A stretch of DNA of 64,000 nt from Toxonevra muliebris (GCA_963691655.1 OY829329.1:79044613-79108612); one strand, 5' to 3'. Shown: positions 34,590 to 47,055, counted from the stretch's first letter. Notes: generated by a model from the letters alone, not told the origin. Numbers and translations are program-made.

Positions 34590-34735
34590 GAGGACGTTGT
34601 GATATCATTCAACATTCTGTGTGAATGTCCAGCCTTAGCTCAGCAAGAAGTGGTATTTTCAGCAAACCGTTTTCAACAGTTAACGTAATTAAAACCTCTT
34701 CCACAAAAGATGTTCTATCCTTCATCAAGATAACA
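34590..34735 (+). pseudogene. non-LTR retrotransposon C-terminal fragment
   Basis: The plus strand reads NMEDVVISFNILCECPALAQ followed by QEVVFSANRFQQLT, then in another frame TKDVLSFIKITDLM. This matches the extreme C-terminus of Jockey- or R1-like ORF2 (E-E-x-x-x-H-x-L-C-x-C-P-A-L and a later D-L-L-S-F-I-K-x-T block). The frame change between the two blocks shows decay. The RNase H or RT upstream (34130-34580) cannot be recognised. Confidence 0.5.
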
Positions 34736-34799
34736 GATCTTATGTCTTAATTTGCCTGACTTTCGGGTCGCCCCAACCGTATCAATAATAATGTTGTTC

Positions 34800-37075
34800 C
34801 CTCTCGGTGATTATTTTCACCACAACAACTGTGAATAATTGGATCGTTGAAACCGTTTCATTTGGGTCGTGCCGGTTTTTGATTTTTTCATCATTTGCCA
34901 TATCAGCCGAGACGAACGAATCAACTAATGAACACAGTGACAGAGATACCTTAATCTCAGCTTCTAAAAATCAACAAAATTCCCAGAAATATTTTTCCAA
35001 CAACAAAGTGCGATTGTGAAGTAAATTTTCTTTCAATACAATACAAAAAAAAAATATTTATTTCATTCATTCATGTTTTCAATCGAAAGGAACGTAGCTG
35101 AACGAAGGATCAGACACTCACACTCACACACCTTCAGTCAAACATTTAACGCTTTAATAATTTTTTACGTTTACTTAAACGCAAATCACGATAAGCATGA
35201 AGGCGAAAATAAAAATCACACACTGTTGAAAAAACAAAAAAATAAAAAGCAGATTCAAGTTAATAAAAAGTGATTTTTGTAAAACAGCCACCCATATTCC
35301 GCATTGTGTGTCCCCGAGGCTATTTACTAAACAGAGCAACATACATTCAACAGCAGCAACAAATGTTGCATTCACGCAATAATATCATAAACTCAAACCA
35401 AACAAAAAACAAAACAAAAAATGAAAGGGAGCATACTCATACTCGTTTACTTATATTACATATCATCCAACCAACCATCCATCCATGCCGGGTGTGAATT
35501 GTTTCGTGAGCGCGTGCGCGAATTCTTCCTTCACTCGTTTTTGTAGCCTAAAGTCAAGTAAAAACAGATAAGCGCAAAATTTGCAAACGGAAGCAAAAAA
35601 TATATAAAAAAGTAAAAATGTGCCACAAAGCTTGCATACAAGTCAGAAGAGCAGCTGGTTCCTCAATATCGTGCCAAGTCGTCCAAGCCCAAGTGCCTTC
35701 CTAATGTTCCGCATGAGTGCAGCAGCGTGCGCTTTTTTGCATACGCCTTTGTATGACTGGATTTTAGGTAAATATTTCTTTTCCGTTTTTTTTTTCTCGA
35801 CCATGGTCAACATGCATTCTTGACGTTTTTCCCACATTAACTGTTGCTGCACAGTTGGCTGGTGGACATAAGTTTCCCATGCAAAACAGCTTGTTAAAGC
35901 AACAATTTTATGGCACCAAGCACTTGAGGCAACAGCAACAACAACAAAAAGAGCCGTGAATTAGTATCTAGTTGCACAGGCAACACACAAGTCGAGCGAG
36001 TTGTCGGTCCCTACCTCGTGAGGGTGCTTTTGTTGCTGCAAGTTGTGCAATACTCTTACGAGTAGGTAGGTATCTGTGGCAATTATTATAATCATCTTTA
36101 GATGGCGTAATAATGCGCAGGTTATGTGTGCGCGCACACAACTTTGATAATGAGATCGATCGATTTTTATGCTTCTTTTTTTTGCTTTTTCATTTTTGTG
36201 ATTGGGAAAGCAGGTAAGAAGGTGTTTAGCACGAATTTCAAAATTGTTGCACTCTAGTGCGATGAATGCATGCGAATGATTTTAATGAGGTATGAGCATA
36301 TCCTTAAAGCACATACATATTTTGTGATGACGACAACTTATGACAACGTGAAAACGATGGATAAGTTCAGAGAGGATAACACACGTAACTGGTAACTTAG
36401 AGCCACTGAGAAATATGCAATTTTAAAACAAAACTAGTCCGAAATGATAAAAATATGGGTTCGCGTTGCCATGCCCCCATTATCTTTAACACCATTGAGC
36501 AGTACCGAAATAAATTTGTTCAACATAGTTAAAAGTTTCAGAAAGCAACTATGCCTTTTGAGGTTCAATTACTACAGTGAGTGTTTCGGAACCACTTCGT
36601 GACATTCAGTCGGCTCAAGCTAGAGGAAAGAGGCCAAAAATTAGCTTATTCCTTATATATCCCTAGGGCCAGCTAAGGAAGATGGGACTGTAAGACTTGT
36701 TGTTGTTTTAGCAATTGAAATCAAAATCAAAGTTGTATGCGTTAATATTATTATTTAAGGAAGCTATGTTCAAGATCTAACTAATGACCCCCTTCAGTTG
36801 GGTTTGTTCACAGCTGTGGCATTGCCAAGGGGATAGAAGATTGTCCTCTATACTTTTATCTGACCCAAATACATGGTAAATGGAATACATTAGTATTACT
36901 TTGAAACACCGAAGGAATTTAGTTCGTTTCAGTATGAAAAACCATGATTAAAAATACAAGTTTCTTGGATGTGCTACTTATCAAGTCTTCTCCAGGGCTA
37001 TGGGCAGCTAGAAAGCTGAACCGTGTCGTGTGAGCTTTGGCCGCAATCTTAGCTTTCTAGTTAAGAAAGGTGAGC
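34800..37075. other. non-coding stretch
   Basis: No gene is supported. There are CAA/CAG runs at 35340-35380 and 35930-35950 and a GTGTGCGCGCACAC palindrome near 36125. The region 36440-37000 may include the decayed 3' end of the minus-strand retrotransposon relic that starts at 37352. I cannot define its end. Confidence 0.4.
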
Positions 37076-37079
37076 CTAG

Positions 37080-37352
37080 GTGTTTCAGTCTTCTCTGAGA
37101 AAAGGATGGGCATTCGCACATGAAATGAAGGGCTGTTTCTTCCTTTTCTATGTCTATAGTGTTCTATATTAGGATGGTGGTACCTCAAGAATGCTCTTTT
37201 ACCTAGGAGTTTTTTGCTTTCTCAAGGTAGTTTTGCTTAATTTCAAGTTTAACAGACGCGAAACGAACACCAACGGTTCAGGTAAGATATCAGTAAGTAA
37301 CGATAACTCATCGGCCTCGCAGTTATCTAAAATATACAGGTGTCCAGGCATG
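37080..37352 (-). pseudogene. non-LTR RNase H and C-terminal relic
   Basis: On the minus strand MPGHLYILDNCEADELSLLT matches the RNase H motif P-G-H-x-x-I-x-G-N-x-x-A-D-E-L. Further on, after stops, DIEKEETALHFMCECPSFSQ followed by RRLKHLGSPF matches the terminal E-E-E-T-x-x-H-x-L-C-x-C-P-A-L and L-G blocks of Jockey-like ORF2. Order and spacing are as in the family, but the frame is broken. The plus-strand frame at 37191 and its apparent donor (GGTTCAG|GTAAGA) are shadows of this. Confidence 0.65.
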
Positions 37353-37612
37353 TTGCATCGGAATGAATTGAATTTCTCTCGTTAATCACTTTACGTTATC
37401 CATGGAAATCGGATCTTTGTTCTCGGATGGCTCCAGACGTGCCTCGACCATAGACCGTCATTTTTTTTTCTTTTGTTTTTACGAGGAGGAAAGCATAAGA
37501 AGCCCTGTCAGTGCGAGACATTCTCACTCCACCTCTCCAAAGCCACCCCTTACCGTACGGATATTCCCCCCGGAACCACAATTAGATAATACGTCGGAAG
37601 GCCGTAATGAGG

Positions 37613-38110
37613 TTAGTGCTCAATCTTTAGTATTGGTTTTTGTCCGTCCGTTTTGTAGCGCCGTTTGCTAATATTTGGCTCCATGTTTCTGATGTTTGCC
37701 GGGCACTCGGCTTTACGTGCACGTTCTGCATTATACAGTATGGCCATCATATCTGGAGCACCCTTCCTTTTTTCCAATGTGTTACACATCTGTGTTACAG
37801 GGGGTTTTCCAAAGGCTTTCTCCAACTCGTTTCTGTCACTACTGAAGCGCGGGCAGTGAAATAGTATAAGCTGCGTCCTCTCCAGTTCCTCTGTGCAGGT
37901 ATTGCTTGAAACACCCATCACCGCTAAGTAATTGAGTAATGTGGTAATTGAGTTCTCCATGCCTGCGTGATATCCACTCTTTTATGAGTGGAGAGATTGT
38001 AGGTCCATCGACCCTTCTCTGATAACTCCCATCTTCGCTGCCATTCCATGATGATACGCTTCCTCTATGTCACGACCATATAACCCCATCATCTTTTGTG
38101 CCTGTAGATC
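37613..38110 (-). pseudogene. non-LTR retrotransposon C-terminus (R1-like)
   Basis: On the minus strand YGRDIEEAYHHGMAAKMG and EGSMDLQSLHS (frame ending at 37982) are followed, after a stop, by NSITTLLNYLAVMGVSSN, ELERTQLILFHCPRFSSDRN and ELEKAFGKP. This is the tail of ORF2 in R1-like elements lacking RNase H: a W-x-x-R/T-H-x-L-I-P segment, a Y-x-x-T-Q-x-L-S-G-H-G segment, then the C...H-x-x-F-x-C-P-R-F knuckle. The L-S-G-H-G block has become LAVMG. It belongs to a different element from the relic at 37080-37352, so two minus-strand elements lie side by side or nested. Confidence 0.7.
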
Positions 38111-38850
38111 GATGGGCACCTTACTTAGTACTGGTGAGTAAGGCTCAATCCAACCACTGCAACACCATAGACTTTTAGCATTTTTCCTTTTCCACACCTT
38201 CTGTAGATACAGTACTACAACAACTACAATGACGACAAGTGTAACCGAAAACGCATATCGCTGCTTCCTCCACTTCAGGCGAACCTGATACTTAATTGTA
38301 ACCGCAAAGAAGACAATTACACAATCAATTACCACATCATTATTGCTCCCATCTAAAAAACGTAGCTGTTGCCTCGTTCATCTGTGACTAGTTAATTAGA
38401 ACAATTAAGACTAGAACAACTTTAGACTGAATAGAGCAACAAACGAAAAAAGAAGTAACGCGTTTTAGCTGCTTCTAAGCCTTTCCAACTTGGATTTTTC
38501 GCTGCCTACCATCTTTCTCCTGGTTTCGTATGGTCTGTTAGACTATCTACCTCTTGCGTGAAGCGATGAAAGTGTGGTTTATTCATTTTTGTTTTCTGAT
38601 TTGAGAGTCTAAGGGTTTCATATTTGCCTGTGGAGCAATTCTTCATCGAATATTGTTTAGACCACTAAATCCGGAGTACAATTTGAAGCCAGCGGTTCAC
38701 AAAGACATGCGTTAACATTAACTTCTAAGAAGTACCAATAAATCATTTGACTGAAATAGCAAAATTTTCTGATTTGTGTGCTCAAATAATTAAATTTTGC
38801 CTTCGCTTACATCTGCTTACAGGCGAATCGGCTAACAAATCTGTCATCCA

Positions 38851-39114
38851 TTGAACTTAGAAGCGTTGCCTGCTGGACTTAAATTGAAGTTTAAGAAGAT
38901 CAAAGTTTTAAACCTGACAAGTAGTAGTAGCGTTGCAGTGGAGATGTCTGGTCATCCTATCGGATCGGTGGATAGTGTCACATATCTTGGAAAAGAAGTT
39001 GCCGCTAGTGGTGAAACTGAGATGGTCATTTCAAGTCGGATCAGGAATAGTAGTGTGACGTTTGCTATGTTGAAAACAAATAGAGTAGCAACTTTTTATT
39101 TTACTACAATTTGA
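38851..39114 (+). pseudogene. endonuclease-RT type non-LTR fragment
   Basis: The plus strand reads LPAGLKLKFKKIKVLNLTSS, then VEMSGHPIGSVDSVTYLGKE and SRIRNSSVTFAMLK. This matches the RT thumb-region block G-L-x-I-N-x-x-K-T-K-V, F-x-Y-L-G-S-x-x-x-x-x-G-G and R-I-x-K-A-x-x-A-F-x-x-L found in endonuclease-RT elements (RTE-like). The C-terminus of that kind of ORF2 is seen at 49050-49350. The sequence after 39114 has lost the frame. Confidence 0.65.
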
Positions 39115-39239
39115 ATCACAAAAGATACGAGTCGTAGTCACAAATTTTCGAATAAGTATGCTGCCCGACAAGAGAGCAGAGAACGTCGGTCTCCAGCACC
39201 GTGCTCTCGAATGAAATTGATCAGAAATGATAGAGTTTT

Positions 39240-42150
39240 CCACCCCTATTCCCGTTCTTTGTTGAATCAGCGTAGCTATAATGTTGTATCGTTTGATAGA
39301 ACTTATGAATTAAAGATGATCTGATTCCTCAAACTTTTCTTCTTTAAAATCAATCAAAATGCTGCTAGGATCGGAAACTTCGATTGATTTTATTTATTTT
39401 TTATTTTGTTTATCAACTCCCTCGCATACAAAAATGTTGCACAAATCGAAAAAAAAAACATAAAAATGCTAAGCAATCAGTGCGTGCATACAGTCAACAA
39501 CAACAACAATTTACACAACAGCAATATAATGACAATGCATTGGGAGGGGGGAAAAACGCTACGAAGAAAAATGAAAAAATTGAACCCGTTGTCTGAAACC
39601 CCAAACACTAGCCCATGAATGAATGTGTAAGGATGGAAAAAAAATCAACAACATAGAATGCACGCGAATTTGCAAAGCATGACTCGTAAATAAAATTGTA
39701 GCCACAAGTAACAACAACAACAACAACATAACAGCAACCAGCAACATATGCTCAAAGAGATAGACAGACAGACATACGGTTAGAGACATTATGCAAGGTT
39801 AGTCCAGTCTTAAGAGACTTGCGAGCAGCAGCAGCATATACAGCCGACCAAATGCGTTCGTTCTTCGTTCATGTGTGCGCGATTATTAACGCGTTCGAGT
39901 TTGAGTTTGCGTTCTTCTTGCAAACTGCTTGCTTACAGTTTAACTTCCTACATACCTTCCTCAACTTAACTTGCTACATGAATGTACCTTGCCACATGAA
40001 CTGGTAAAGCACATTCGCTTCGTTTTTGTTTTTTTCTTGGCTTTTCATTTCGGAGGCTGTGAGTTGCTGTTTGCTGCTCAGCGTAGTTTTGTTCTTATCA
40101 GTTGCTGCAGATCTTTAAAGATGCAAGTGGCTATGGCTGGCTGCTGCTGTTGGTTGTTAGTTTCTAGCTGTCTGCATTCAACTAAACTGCAGTAAGTTCA
40201 ACGTTTGCACTAAATTGCTTGGTTTTTTTTTAGGAAGCAAATCTCTGGAATTATTACATGGAGGAAGTTAGAGAGCGACGAAAGAGCGATGGAGATTTTG
40301 AAAAAGTTTTGTAGGCTTGCGAAGTACGCGTGCGTGTTTACCGATATTTAATCCAATCAACAAAGTTAATTGCAAAAATATTTTTACGTACTCACAGCCA
40401 GCCAGTCAGCCAACTCAGCGGGCTAGGTGGTTAAACATCAGAGCTCTAGAAGTTGTAAAAGAAGAAGCAGCAACAACAGCAACAGAAATTGGGTGGGTGA
40501 CTCAGCTCAATTCATTTTTTCGTCTTTCAGGAATTCTAAAGTTGCGTGCATTTAATTTTTTTATTTTAAAAAGATGTTCAATTGATAATAACAACAAAAG
40601 TAATGAAATTTTATTTCTTATCAGCTTTAAATTTCCTGATTTTTTTCAGGTATTTTTATTTACAAAACTCAATATAGAAGAAAAACACTTAAATTGACAC
40701 TACTGCGTACATAATATTTAATTAATTTAATTCATAAAAAAAAAATTACAAAATCTCCACAATTTTTCGATGCTGTGCTACTTTGAAAGAGTTTCTATAT
40801 CCTTCTACATATCTTTCGACATTTTTCTACAATTTTTTTTCTTTTTTTCCCTGACCGCTGAAGATTTCCTTATTTGCATTGTCTCTCTCTCATATGTTAA
40901 ATGTTATTAAATTGTGTTTGTGAATTTTAATGTCTGACGTGGATCTCCTTTAAACTATACGAATTCGTATACATACTTGCTACCTACTGTGGCATACGAT
41001 CATCACACATGATCTTGACATGATCTATTAGGTTTTTGTATGTGGTTGTTGTGGTTGGAATTACCAAGTTGAATGTTGTTTAGTTATACACCAACATCAT
41101 CTTCATCAGCATCATTAATATTATAGCGCAGTAGTAGTTGAAGCGTGTAGTGTAGTAAAAAGAAAAAAAAAAGCATATTGAAAAATGGCACATAGCGCCA
41201 TATTTGTTTAATAATGTACAGTTAAATGATTGTATTTAATGATAAATTGTTTATGTATTCATTATGTAAGTATGTCGTTGAAAGCGTGAGAATGTAGTAG
41301 TAGCAAGTATAAATATTTATAATGTACATATTTTAATAATGAAATGTGTGGAAATAAATGCGGCAATCCGAACATGATCACTAGTACTGCAATCAGGCAA
41401 TCACTGGGTACATATATATTTGATGTGGTTTTTATTTTCGGTGACCCATAGAAAAATTTTCCACGGTAAACACTTCTCCAAAATATTTTAAGCCTGCATG
41501 TTTGAAAAAATTTATTTTAAAGCCCATAAAATTTGCAAATGTTTAAAAATCGGAATTCAGTTCACGAAACTTACCGTGCGTTACGCCCATTTTATGCACC
41601 CGCAAAGATATTGCACAGTGGCCCGACGCCGTCGCAGTGGCGGGAAAAGAGGAGTTTTAATTTTGTTTTTGCAATATGTTTGTCAATTAAATGCATTTCA
41701 AATTTTGGTAGCCGCTGTTTTATTTTTGTATGCGTTTGAAGCACACCATTTATTAAATTTAAAAAAAAACCTGCACCCAAGAGTCTACAGTTAAGCCAAT
41801 ACAGATTACAGTTATAGAAAAACTATAAAACGGTGTACAAATTTACTAAATTTTGTCGACATCTTGCCATTAGGTTAACCAAAAACCTGCAATGAACAAC
41901 AAGTGATAGTACAGTTAATCCCGAAAAACTTGGAAAATTTTCCTATGAGACAGCAGTTTTGACAGTTGAGAGAGATATGGTTGATTGGGAGTTGACTGAT
42001 CACGCCCATTTTTATAGTTTTTTTTCCGACTTAAACATTTGAGTATTGCGCCAGGATCTATGGACCCATCCAGCCATTTCGATATCTTGACTGCAACTGA
42101 TTTTATAGAAGAACTATTTCAGTTTTTCTCGCACATCACGCCCATACGAA
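39240..42150. other. non-coding stretch
   Basis: No gene is supported. CAA/CAG-rich tracts at 39490-39740 and 39820-40200 produce short Q- and C-rich frames. A GC-rich patch at 41600-41660 (GTGGCCCGACGCCGTCGCAG) and a consensus-like minus-strand donor (AACGCACG|GTAAGTTTCG, near 41575) stand out, but the adjoining frame (41592-41780) has no recognisable domain. GGTGACCCATAG at about 41440 is shared with the TTAA sequences at 47.65-48.17 kb. Confidence 0.4.
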
Positions 42151-42157
42151 CCATTGT

Positions 42158-42586
42158 GCGTACGGTACGCAGCAAAGAAATGACTGCTGCTTGAGAGCTT
42201 AATATTGAGAAGGACCCGAACGTGTCGATTCGCTATCGGGCACAGCAATTGGATATCCATCCACTTTATGGAAGACCTTGGATAAGATATTTGTTTACGA
42301 GCTTACATGTTCCAGTTCTTGCCCGTGTTCATCGTATTGTCGATTATTCTTTATCTTCACAATATTTCTTTTTAGCTAGCAGAGACATTTTTGGTTGGAT
42401 GGTTACAGCAACAAAAACTGCCGGATTGGGAATAGAAAAAAAATTTGCAAGCCATTATTGAGATGCAAAAAAAAAAACACTTTTTGGTGTATTTTATGGG
42501 CTGGTGGAATCATTGGTCTATATTTCTTAAAAAATTATGCCGTCCAAAATATAAAATCAGCGTTTGGTATTTTAAATGGCATATAG
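42158..42586 (+). pseudogene. second mariner-family transposase fragment
   Basis: The plus strand gives TVRSKEMTAA, a stop, then EKDPNVSIRYRAQQLDIHP (helix-turn-helix end). In another frame it gives RHFWLDGYSNKNCRIGN and FWCILWAGGIIGLYFLKN, which are the first-Asp block and the following strands of a DD34D-type transposase. The D-E-A preceding H-F-W-L is lost, and about 30 residues between the two parts are scrambled by indels. The last two catalytic Asp blocks are absent. It is on the opposite strand to the relic at 22745 and is a separate insertion. Confidence 0.75.
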
Positions 42587-42589
42587 CGT

Positions 42590-43105
42590 GTCAACAGCTT
42601 GAGCAGCGGCCTGAAAGTTTGGTTACAAAAATTAAATGTTTAGTCGAAGCTAATGTGCAGCTGCTGTACATGTAAGACAGCAGAGGCAATAATCAAGCAA
42701 GTCGTTATGAACTGCTGTTTTCGCATAGTACTCCAGATTTTATGACCTAATAAGTATGCAATCCCCAGACATCCGAATCAGAATATAGAAGGCGAAGTGG
42801 ATTTGTCAAATTATCCATAACGAGTTTTCAATCAACGCAAGAGACCAAGGTTACCTGGTAGACCACGCAAAATCGGGAGAAGAGCCGTAGACAGTGAAAC
42901 CAGTCAGCAGGCAAGAACTGAGGAGAGTTAAAGGCAACTACTAGGAGTCGCACACGATGATGCGTTGATGTCATTAGTTCCTTATGTTTTTAAAGAATAC
43001 AAAAATGAAAGGCAAACTACCACATAGAAGAAAAATCAATGCCAAAAAAAAACGGGTTTTGGACCATAGTGGCATGGAAGTAAAAAATATTTAGAAATTG
43101 TTCAA
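42590..43105. other. unassigned stretch after the mariner fragment
   Basis: The plus strand near 42838 reads RKRPRLPGRPRKIGRRAVDS in one frame, a basic protein-like patch, followed by more open codons. I cannot place it in a family, and it may belong to another decayed element. No gene is supported. Confidence 0.3.
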
Positions 43106-43109
43106 TCGT

Positions 43110-44430
43110 TTGGAATATTTTACAATTAATCTAAGCCCAATTTTAGTAGCGGTGAAAATCTAAAAGGCTTCCAACATTTTAAGCTCATATTCATTATAAT
43201 TGACATTTTTATTACAAATTTTAGTCCAATTTCATTAGCACTGTTGCTCATTTTCATTTTCATTATCATGGAATACTAATTCAAGCACATTTCATTGGCA
43301 TTCCAATTATTTTTTTTGCTAATGGTGGTTTATTTGCATTACCTTTGAATATTTTAATACCAATGGTAGTCCAATTCTATTACCATTGAAAATGTTGGAA
43401 CTAGTGCTAATCTAATTTCATAAGCATACAAAATATTAACCCATTATGGACGAATCATCGAAATCGTTGAGATAACTTCATGATTTTTTTATGTGGCGAC
43501 TATTGAAATCCCCAGAAAATTTTAGAACGTCTAGGTTGTCAAGGGCAGCCTGTTGCGAAAAAGCAACGACCGGTACACCAGGAATATTTCAAACGGTAAA
43601 ATCAATCAGATAGTCTTTAGTATTGCATTTTGGTATTATAGTAACACTAACATGATTGTTAAAAAAAAAAAAAATATTTTAATAATATTAAAGTAAAAAC
43701 GCAGGTGTAAAATTGTAAAAATAAAAAATTAAAAAAAAAAAATACAAGAAAAACTGTGAAGCCAAGAGTTCAAATTATCATTTAAATAAATATTTAAATG
43801 GGATACGCTTAGTTTTATCTATTTCAAATGTTTGAAGTTGGTGTTGCGAAAACGCAACGGCAGACGAAAATGGGTTAAACTAATGCTAGTTTAATTCAAT
43901 TGGGCTTGAAAATTGTAATGTTAATGCTAGTCCAGTTTTATTGGCTAGTGCCAATCTATTTTCATAAGCATTGAATATTTCTCTATTAATGCATTTAATT
44001 TGCGTGGAACATTTCAATGCTATACAATTCAATTTTCTTCTTCATTGTAAATTTCAATACTAGTGAAAGCTAATTTTAATTTTTGATACCAATGAACTAG
44101 CACATTACAATTTACGAATTTTGAATTGGCATTAAAAATTTAGTGAACATACTAATTCGTTTTCCAAAGCACTGGAAATTTGAATGCTAATTTTAATTTT
44201 CTACACATAATTTTCTTTAATCCATAGCGAGACGTTGGGCGTCAAATACTAGTCATTGACATCTATCTAGTATAGAACATTTTAAGACTAATGTCAATCT
44301 AATTTAAATGGCATGGAGTATTTTAATGTCATTAATGCGATTTGCATTATGAGTATAAATTTCAATATAAATGTTAATAATTCATAAGCAATGAAAAGGT
44401 GACTACTAATGGCAGGCGAATATTTAAAAT
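43110..44430. repeat. degenerate tandem repeat, about 40-bp units
   Basis: Variants of AATGCTAGTCCAATTTCATT, then AGCATTGAAAATTT or GGCATTGAATATTT, recur through the interval at about 36-45 bp spacing (for example near 43220, 43360, 43410, 43885, 43930, 43965 and 44290). The array is interrupted by the TTAA MITE at 43439-43874, and the motif resumes immediately on the other side. No frames of interest lie in it. Confidence 0.5.
43439..43874. mobile_element. TTAA-flanked MITE nested in the tandem repeat (436 bp)
   Basis: TTAA flanks the element (43435-43438 and 43875-43878). The left end is CCCATTATGGACGAATC and the right end, reverse-complemented, is CCCATTTTCGTCTGCC (9 of the first 12 match). 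A short hairpin, GTTGC-GAAAA(A/C)-GCAAC, occurs on each side (43552-43567 and 43843-43858). CCC ends and TTAA fit piggyBac-type mobilisation. There is no coding frame. Confidence 0.65.
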
Positions 44431-44449
44431 TTAAACTTATTACTATTAC

Positions 44450-46535
44450 ATAGAAATATTTTTCAAACAGTGAAATCACCGTTGCTGGGTAACTGCCATA
44501 AGCAGACATCTCTCTAAACCGAAAAATTTTCTTGGAAAAAAATGTTTTCAATCAAACATCAATTGAATATTACTGAAAGAAAAATTTTACTTTTAGTTGC
44601 ACACAAAAATAAGTAAGTAATTTTCTTTTCATTTAAAATTTCTCGACAACAACGAACAGGCGAAAAAATAAAACATTTTTCATAAGAATTTTTAATATTC
44701 CAAGTAATTTGTATTAAAAACGAATTGAAAAGCAAAAAAAAAAAATAACTTCAAAATTCAATAAAAATGAGAAAATAAATAAACGTTGAAGTGGTCAAGT
44801 ATATACACCAACACGCACACACACACACACACACAGTTACTCAAATACACATATACATGCATATGAAAGAAACTAAGGAAACACCATTACTTTTCCATGC
44901 GCTTTCATAAATATTTAAAAATTAATTTCAAACAAAAATGGTAAAGTGGCATGAGGAAAAGTGGCAAAGAAAATACAGAGAAAGGAAAATGGAGGAACAG
45001 CAAGCAGCAATGGCGAGCAGAAAGAATATTCCACACATAAGACTATAAGGTTATAGTAGCAATTTTTCAATTTTAGCGCTTAATCTTATTGTATAAGTAG
45101 AGGGAAATGTATGTAAAATGTGCATACATACATAGGTAGAAAAATACGTGGCTATGGCATGCACACAAGTTGGTAGGTAGGAAGGTAGATAGTAATATAA
45201 TGTAACTCATACGTTTAGGTGTGTGCATGTGCCACCACACACTAATACATACACATACGCTTACTGATATTGCCACATCATATTTCATAAAGTTTTGCTT
45301 GTCTATTTTGTTTTGCAATATTATTGAAAGAGAAAAAACGAAAAGAAAAACAAAAGAATATATAAAATATATAAAATTTAGCCCCTTCCCTCTTGAATTG
45401 CATAATGATTTTTCTGTTCCTTATGGAGCAGAAGCTTTCAGTCTCCAGAATATTATATGGACGCTGCTTATAACGTCACTACTTAGCCTGTTCACGTTAA
45501 AAGTTCATAAAAAAGCCTTGCTTCTTATGCACATACTTTATGTGGCATTCGTTGCGTCTCACGTGTGTGTGTGTGTTGGTAGTTCTGTGCATATACTTGC
45601 ATACATAACTATAGTTTAGGTCCTTAAGCATAATATTGCTTGCCTGTGTTGCAACAAAAATACCTTGCCAGGCACACATACACACATACATATACTATAG
45701 CTACTGCACCAACTTTCACATTCGTTAGTTCTTCTTTACTTTTCTTTCTATATTATAACATTTTATTATATGCTTCTGCTATGTTGCATATACAATATGC
45801 ATGCATATAAAAATATATGCATGTATGCATGCATGTTTTTATATATATGTAGATATGTGCATACATGCATGTATTTGCCATATTCTTTCACATTATGCTC
45901 AAATTTACTTCCGTTTCTCTCATATTTTTCTTATTCTTTTTTTCTGTCGGAGTTTTTTTTTTTCATTTGTATGTGTGTGTTTGTGTATGCGGAATGTGAA
46001 AATTTTCCATGACTTTGTATGTGTGCAATAAAAGGAAATTGTGCACTCACTTACATTATCATAATAGAAATGGTAAAAATTGAAACAGAGGCAAGGTTGC
46101 CAGACATTCAAAATTTTCTTTTCTCCCCTCAAAGAAAATAAATATTCTTCCTCTTTAAATTGTGAATAATTCTTTGTGAAAGATCAGAAAAAGAGAATAT
46201 TCAAAGAAACAAATTTATATTTTTTGCGGAGTATTTTGCTATGATTTTGCCCTCAGAAAATGAAACCTTGACCAGGCGATAACAAAATTGCAAAGATTTT
46301 CAGTTTTTATTTTATTCTGTAAGCTTCAAGAAATATTTGTTTTATTAGAGAGCTCTTAAAAATGAAAAACAAAATGGAAGTTGATTCTTTGTTTAGGCAA
46401 ATAGTATAAAAAAAAACGGCAACCATTTTGCAATGTGTTTTTTGTAAGTAAATTTCAATTTACGAAAATTTGATTCTTAAAGAATTATGCTGTAGAGCTT
46501 AAACAAAAAAGTTGTGGTAATTCTAGGAAACGTTG
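44450..46535. other. non-coding stretch with microsatellites
   Basis: No gene is supported. There are an (AC)n tract at 44816-44835, TACA/CATA repeats at 45110-45260, ATGCATGCAT-type alternating tracts at 45790-45870, and short TG runs. The 132-codon plus-strand frame at 45221 and the 80-codon frame at 45770 read through these repeats. Confidence 0.5.
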
Positions 46536-46540
46536 ACGTT

Positions 46541-47055
46541 AATCTGATTCAAACTCACACAAAAATTCAGACAAAAAATTTAACCACAAATTAAACCAAA
46601 AATCAAATCAAACTTCAGACTAAAATTCTAACCAAAATTTAACCAGAATTCAGACTAAAAGATCAAAACTCAGATCGAATTCAGAACAGAAATTGAACCG
46701 AAATTCAAACCGAAAATTCAAACAAAAGTTAAAATTTTGACCAAAAAGTAGACCGATTTCAGAGCAGAAATCAGAGCAAAATTCAAATCAAGTTTTAGAT
46801 CAAAATTTAAACCAATATTCAGACCAAACTCAAACCAAATTCCGATCAAAATCACTCTGAAATTCTGAGCAAACTCAAACCAATACTGAGACTGAATGTC
46901 AGGTCGGAAATCAGACCACAATTTAGGCCTAAAATAAACCTAAATATTCACACTACCAATCAAATTCAGACTAAATTTAAGACCAAAATTCAGATCAAAG
47001 TTCATACCAAATTCAAATATAAATTTAGACCAAACATCAAATCAAAATTCAGAAG
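46541..47055 (+). repeat. degenerate AGACCAAAAT array, locus 3 (longest)
   Basis: This is a 0.5-kb array of 9-14 bp units near CAGACCAAAATT, for example TCAGACTAAAATTC, CAAACCGAAAATTC and TTCAGACCAAACTC. On the minus strand it translates as an alternating F-x-L-N-F-G-L pattern (46718-46921), which is a repeat artefact. It has the same motif and orientation as the arrays at 9438 and 16577. Confidence 0.65.

Noticed and set aside
37191..37385. Plus-strand frame with an apparent GGTTCAG|GTAAGA donor
   Set aside because: The opposite strand encodes the RNase H relic (MPGHLYILDNCEADELSLLT), so the donor match is incidental.
41592..41780. Minus-strand frame upstream of a consensus-like donor near 41575
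   Set aside because: The frame hits its stop before the donor and shows no domain, so the donor match alone is not enough.
46718..46921. Minus-strand frame with a repeating F-L-N-F-G-L pattern
   Set aside because: It is the translation of the AGACCAAAAT array. The periodicity is from DNA repeats, not protein.
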